This document shows positions 6,378-8,975 of a DNA stretch of 8,975 bases, one piece after another. This DNA is from Anaerolineales bacterium (lineage in GTDB: Bacteria; Chloroflexota; Anaerolineae; Anaerolineales; E44-bin32). Numbering within the stretch: position 1 is the stretch's first letter; the number at the start of each line of letters is the position of its first letter. Both the position numbers and the translations under genes were made by a program. The notes under the pieces are model-generated. The model made no database searches. It worked only from the letters and a program-made list of their open reading frames with translations, and was not told the DNA's origin. The DNA lies in contig JAGLGG010000243.1 in NCBI GenBank assembly GCA_023144145.1, forward strand, positions 1 through 8,975. The letters run 5' to 3'.

Positions 6378-6529
6378 CTATGAAACGTTTGCATTCCAGA
6401 TCAGTGGGCATCGCATCTCCGCAAAGATGTGTTGTGACATGAGGTGGGCCGGCAAAGCCGGCCCACCTCATGTCGAATTCTTTCTCTGTGAGAGATTTGC
6501 CGACTTTCATGGAATACACACTATGAAAC
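6378..6529. mobile_element. MITE-like palindromic element with 9-bp target duplication
   Basis: A 134-bp unit (6387-6520) is flanked on both sides by the perfect 9-bp direct repeat CTATGAAAC (6378-6386 and 6521-6529), as expected for a target-site duplication. The ends are imperfect inverted repeats: left TTTGCATTCCA (6388-6398) against TGTGTATTCCA read inward from 6520, 9 of 11 matching. The two arms (67 and 64 bp) stay alignable inward, for example ATCTCCGCAAAG (6415-6426) with CTCTGTGAGAGAT (6484-6496). They converge on a perfect 18-bp hairpin at 6436-6474. It holds no convincing gene, so any transposase must act in trans; a 9-bp duplication is compatible with several IS families and I cannot name one. 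The element lies between the two divergent promoters. Confidence 0.65.
6436..6474. repeat. Perfect 18-bp inverted repeat with AAA loop
   Basis: GACATGAGGTGGGCCGGC (6436-6453) is exactly mirrored at 6457-6474 around a 3-nt loop AAA. The stem is GC-rich and would form a very stable hairpin or cruciform. No T-run follows on either strand, so it does not look like an intrinsic terminator. It resembles GTGGGC...GCCCAC palindromic repeats seen in many bacterial genomes and forms the centre of the MITE-like element. Confidence 0.9.
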
Positions 6530-6536
6530 ATGCGGC

Positions 6537-6564
6537 TTGTCACACTCGTGGAGTCCTCTATAAT
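6537..6564 (+). promoter_or_regulatory. Near-consensus sigma-70 promoter for the rightward operon
   Basis: TTGTCA (6537-6542; five of six matches to TTGACA) and a perfect TATAAT (6559-6564) are separated by 16 bp. It is the best promoter match I noticed in the window. It lies 8 bp outside the right direct repeat of the MITE-like element. Transcription would start near 6571, leaving a leader of about 150 nt before the ATG at 6722. I saw only a weak 5-bp hairpin in that leader. Confidence 0.65.
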
Positions 6565-6709
6565 TCCAATTGGATAAAGCTTGAAAACAAACAGGATTCG
6601 GCTTTTCATTTCTAGCTATGAGAGCTAACACCTTCTCCATCTAGCCAAGGTCCTGAAAATATAAGGGAATTTGTCAACTCTGTCACATTCCTCACTGTTC
6701 CTTGATATA

Positions 6710-6716
6710 AAGGTGG
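6710..6716 (+). promoter_or_regulatory. Ribosome binding site deciding the start at 6722
   Basis: AAGGTGG lies 5 nt before the ATG at 6722. The in-frame TTG at 6671 has only AAGGGAA close upstream and would add 17 residues, so the ATG is preferred. Confidence 0.6.
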
Positions 6717-6721
6717 CGGCA

Positions 6722-7876
6722 ATGAATGTTGTCGAAAGATCAAAATATAGGGACGAAGACGACACCATTAGTTTCATGAATCGGGTCAATGCGACCCTTG
6801 AACATGGACTTAATTGGTATGGCATCATGCAGTCACAAGAAGTCGTGACTCGACGATTAGGGAGAGTATTGGGCGACCAGCACCACTTACTTCGCAATAT
6901 CAGTATTCCTGGAATTGAAGAGGGAATGCCCTTAATGGTCATGGTAAATCCGCAAGGGGTCCGGCTCCTGATGACCTACTCCACCCGAGGAGTTTTTCGC
7001 GCAAAAGACGACGACTGGCTCAGGTTTGAATCTCGCACGCGTAAGTTCAAACGGTCGAAGCCAAATCTCCAAACAGAAGGAGTGAGTCTGTTAAAACGCC
7101 TTCAACAGCTTCTAGAAATCCAAGGTCATGAAAATTTTGAATCAGAAGTTGTTTTGATTTTCACCCACCCCAGAACTTTGATCGACAGCGCTAGACCAAT
7201 CACTCGAGTCGTTTCTGCTGACGCAATTGAATACTTTGCGGCAAACCTAGAACAATCCGATATTTCCATTAATCCCGACAGAGTGAATGCGATTGTAGAT
7301 GCATTGCTCTATCCGCAAATCCCAGACCCGGAGCTTGCAGCAGAACTGTTGGCCGAATTGGAGCCCGAACAACCAATCCCCTCCTTAGATTTTGAGGAGC
7401 CGGGCATAGATCTTGACACTCCCGAAAGTGCTGAAACAGTCCAGCGTCTAGAGAGTTTTTTTCAGAGTGAAACCCAGGACGATCAATTTCAAGCGCCAGA
7501 GCCCCAACTAGAACCATTCACCCAACCCTCAACGGAACCTGAAATGGAGCACACACCTGCCTTTTACCCCGAAAGCATGGAAAATTTTGATCGAGAGTCT
7601 TCAATGGATTACGCCGATCAGCTCCCAACCTATGCTCCAGAGGATAGGTTCACGCCACAAGAGGATTTGTACGCGCGGCCAGGGTATACCTATACCCCAC
7701 CAGATTCGAATGTGGCGGCAGACTCCTTTGAGCCGGCATTTCAAGAAACCCGTAAGCGGAAGCGCTCGAGCATTTCAATGGGACAATGGCTCCTCCTGGG
7801 AGTCATGGCTGTTGTTGAATTCGGCATTCTGATTTACTTCGCATATATCATCCTCACAGATTTAGGGATTCTCTAA
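6722..7876 (+). CDS. Tail-anchored protein with degenerate NERD-like domain
   Basis: Encodes 384 residues. The N-terminal globular part (about 35-180) has the outline of a nuclease-related (NERD) domain: a basic helix V-T-R-R-L-G-R-V-L-G (42-51), a strand pair around M-V-N-P-Q-G-V-R-L-L (74-83), a central L-L-K-R-L-Q-Q-L-L helix (123-131), V-V-L-I-F-T-H-P (143-150) and I-T-R-V-V-S (160-165). The E-x-K of active NERD/restriction-like folds is absent (L-M-T-Y at 83-86), so nuclease activity is unlikely; the family call is inference. Residues about 200-340 are an acidic, Pro/Gln-rich, probably disordered linker. Basic R-K-R-K-R (344-348) then precedes one C-terminal membrane helix (about 353-378), placing the bulk of the protein in the cytoplasm. 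It leads the rightward cluster and stops 22 bp before the glycosyltransferase. An alternative is a lineage-specific protein of unknown fold. Confidence 0.8.
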   Translation: MNVVERSKYRDEDDTISFMNRVNATLEHGLNWYGIMQSQEVVTRRLGRVLGDQHHLLRNISIPGIEEGMPLMVMVNPQGVRLLMTYSTRGVFRAKDDDWLRFESRTRKFKRSKPNLQTEGVSLLKRLQQLLEIQGHENFESEVVLIFTHPRTLIDSARPITRVVSADAIEYFAANLEQSDISINPDRVNAIVDALLYPQIPDPELAAELLAELEPEQPIPSLDFEEPGIDLDTPESAETVQRLESFFQSETQDDQFQAPEPQLEPFTQPSTEPEMEHTPAFYPESMENFDRESSMDYADQLPTYAPEDRFTPQEDLYARPGYTYTPPDSNVAADSFEPAFQETRKRKRSSISMGQWLLLGVMAVVEFGILIYFAYIILTDLGIL

Positions 7877-7898
7877 TCGAGTATCCAATAGGTGTCCT

Positions 7899-8636
7899 TT
7901 GCCCCCATTACTTTCAATAATCATCCCAGCGTATAACGAGGAGCAACGGCTTCCTGAAACACTAAACAAGGTCCTTTTCTTCCTGAGTCAACAAGAATTC
8001 GATGCAGAAGTCCTCGTTGTTGATAATGGCAGCATTGATCGGACCGCTTCCATCGTAACGGATTCCATGCAGGATAATCCGAATGTAAAGCTCCTAAGAG
8101 AAGAGGTTGCAGGTAAGGGGTTGGCCGTCCGAAAAGGCATGCTCGAAGCAACGGGGCGTTATCGTTTTATCTGTGATGCGGATCTGGCGATGCCCATTGA
8201 AGAAGTACTCCGATTTTTACCTCCTGCTCAAGCGAACTACGACATTGCCATTGGATCAAGAGAGGCACCTGGCGCAGTGCGCCACGATGAACCAGAATAT
8301 CGGCACTTGATAGGAAGAGTTTTCAATTACTTGGTTCGGATCTTGGCAGTTCCAGGTTTTATGGACACACAATGTGGTTTCAAGAGCTTTCGAGGGGATG
8401 TCGCCAATGAGCTATTTAGGATCCAAAAATTAGATGGCTGGACCTTTGACGTTGAGGTGCTGTTCATTGCACTCAAGAGGGGTTACCGGATCATTGAAGT
8501 GCCAATAAATTGGTACTACTTCCCTGGGAGTCGTATCCGAGTTTTTCGAGATTCAATCAACATGTTCATCGATTTGTTCAAAATCCGCTTAAACTGGTTG
8601 AGAAACCTGTATGTTGCTCAAAACCGAGAAACGTAG
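7899..8636 (+). CDS. Family 2 glycosyltransferase, dolichyl-phosphate glucosyltransferase-like
   Basis: A 245-residue GT-A fold enzyme, full length for the ALG5/DPM1-like group. Motifs run in order: I-I-I-P-A-Y-N-E-E (7-15), V-V-D-N-G-S-I-D-R-T (40-49), G-K-G-L-A-V-R-K-G (72-80), the metal- and nucleotide-sugar-binding D-A-D (93-95) followed by L-A-M-P, I-G-S-R (118-121), and D-T-Q-C-G-F-K (156-162) with G-W-T-F-D-V-E (180-186) of the acceptor region. Such enzymes move a hexose from a nucleotide sugar to a polyprenyl phosphate at the inner face of the membrane. No C-terminal membrane helices are present, so it is peripheral. The exact sugar cannot be read from sequence. The start is TTG 7899, the only in-frame start before the first motif, with AGGTG at 7890-7894. 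It shares the operon of the NERD-like gene and overlaps rnhB by 26 bp. Confidence 0.92.
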   Translation: MPPLLSIIIPAYNEEQRLPETLNKVLFFLSQQEFDAEVLVVDNGSIDRTASIVTDSMQDNPNVKLLREEVAGKGLAVRKGMLEATGRYRFICDADLAMPIEEVLRFLPPAQANYDIAIGSREAPGAVRHDEPEYRHLIGRVFNYLVRILAVPGFMDTQCGFKSFRGDVANELFRIQKLDGWTFDVEVLFIALKRGYRIIEVPINWYYFPGSRIRVFRDSINMFIDLFKIRLNWLRNLYVAQNRET

Positions 8637-8975
8637 GCCAGACCTAGTCCATGAATACGAACTACGACAATCGGGGTGCACCTGCGTCGCCGGCCTGGAT
8701 GAAGTCGGTCGTGGGGCTTGGGCCGGACCGATCATTGCCGCTGCAGTAGTCCTACCGATAGAGCAAACTGATCTCCATCACGTGCTGGAAAGTATTAGAG
8801 ATTCAAAGTTAATGACGCCTCTTCAGCGGATAAAGGGTGCTGAACGGATCCGTGAAGTTGCAACGAGTATCGGAGTCGGAAAGGTTCCAGCGGAACAGAT
8901 TGATCGCGTGGGCGTCATCGGAGCTACACGGGTGGCGATGAGCATGGCAATTGATTGCCTTGAGGTTTCTCCATT
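8611..8975 (+). CDS. rnhB: Ribonuclease HII, N-terminal part (cut by window end)
   Basis: The first 121 residues are visible and the frame is open at the right edge. G-L-D-E-V-G-R-G at 28-35 contains the first two catalytic acids (Asp30, Glu31) and the Gly-Arg-Gly that senses the ribonucleotide 2'-OH. D-S-K-L (64-67) is the second conserved block, and A-M-S-M-A-I-D-C-L near the end matches the helix before the third catalytic Asp, which falls just outside the window. RNase HII nicks RNA in RNA-DNA hybrids and starts removal of misincorporated ribonucleotides. ATG 8611 lies inside the glycosyltransferase gene and has no clear ribosome site, which suggests translational coupling. The only other start close by is TTG 8614. 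The 29-residue lead before D-E-V-G-R-G is normal for the family. Confidence 0.93.
   Translation, partial: MLLKTEKRRPDLVHEYELRQSGCTCVAGLDEVGRGAWAGPIIAAAVVLPIEQTDLHHVLESIRDSKLMTPLQRIKGAERIREVATSIGVGKVPAEQIDRVGVIGATRVAMSMAIDCLEVSP

Noticed and set aside
6340..6615. Two overlapping open frames on opposite strands (6340-6609 minus, 6370-6615 plus), both containing M-R-W-A-G-x-A-G-P-P-H-V
   Set aside because: The shared peptide arises because both strands of the perfect palindrome read the same. Neither frame has a ribosome site or a recognisable domain, and both span the MITE-like element.
1..8975. CRISPR array, tRNA or rRNA, prophage, toxin-antitoxin or defence genes
   Set aside because: No direct-repeat arrays, RNA gene signatures or relevant protein motifs were seen on either strand.

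Overview
The window (8,975 bp, moderate GC by eye) looks like an ordinary chromosomal stretch from an environmental bacterium. The gene mix recalls Chloroflexota of the Anaerolineae type: a large membrane-bound spermidine-synthase-like protein, full-length NfeD, a tail-anchored FHA protein, a lipoprotein-type isoaspartate methyltransferase and an ALG5-like glycosyltransferase. GGAGG-type ribosome sites and some TTG starts fit this. The assignment is inference from gene content; no rRNA or other marker gene is present.

Layout. Positions 63-584 (+) encode a small four-helix membrane protein, followed by a strong hairpin terminator. Positions 842-3205 (+) encode a large polytopic protein with a central spermidine-synthase-like Rossmann domain. 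It converges, with a 14-bp gap, on a leftward cluster read from 6229 down to 3220: nfeD (membrane serine protease), an FHA-domain protein with one C-terminal membrane helix, and a lipoprotein-type protein-L-isoaspartate O-methyltransferase. A long imperfect palindrome with a terminator core lies between the FHA and methyltransferase genes, so the last gene may be transcribed separately.

The 492-bp divergent region 6230-6721 holds a near-consensus sigma-70-type promoter for each direction. Between them sits a 134-bp palindromic MITE-like element. It has a perfect 18-bp hairpin at its centre, imperfect terminal inverted repeats and a perfect 9-bp direct repeat (CTATGAAAC) on both sides. This is the most notable non-genic feature.

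Rightward from 6722 runs a compact, probably co-transcribed group: a tail-anchored protein with a degenerate NERD-like domain, a family 2 glycosyltransferase related to dolichyl-phosphate glucosyltransferases, and the start of rnhB (RNase HII), which overlaps the glycosyltransferase by 26 bp and runs off the window.

I found no CRISPR array, prophage, tRNA, rRNA, toxin-antitoxin or defence island. The genes read as membrane and envelope housekeeping rather than a clear new system. The points of interest are the MITE-like element, the apparently exported SAM-dependent methyltransferase, NfeD next to an FHA protein rather than its usual SPFH partner, and two domains that appear to have lost their canonical active-site residues.
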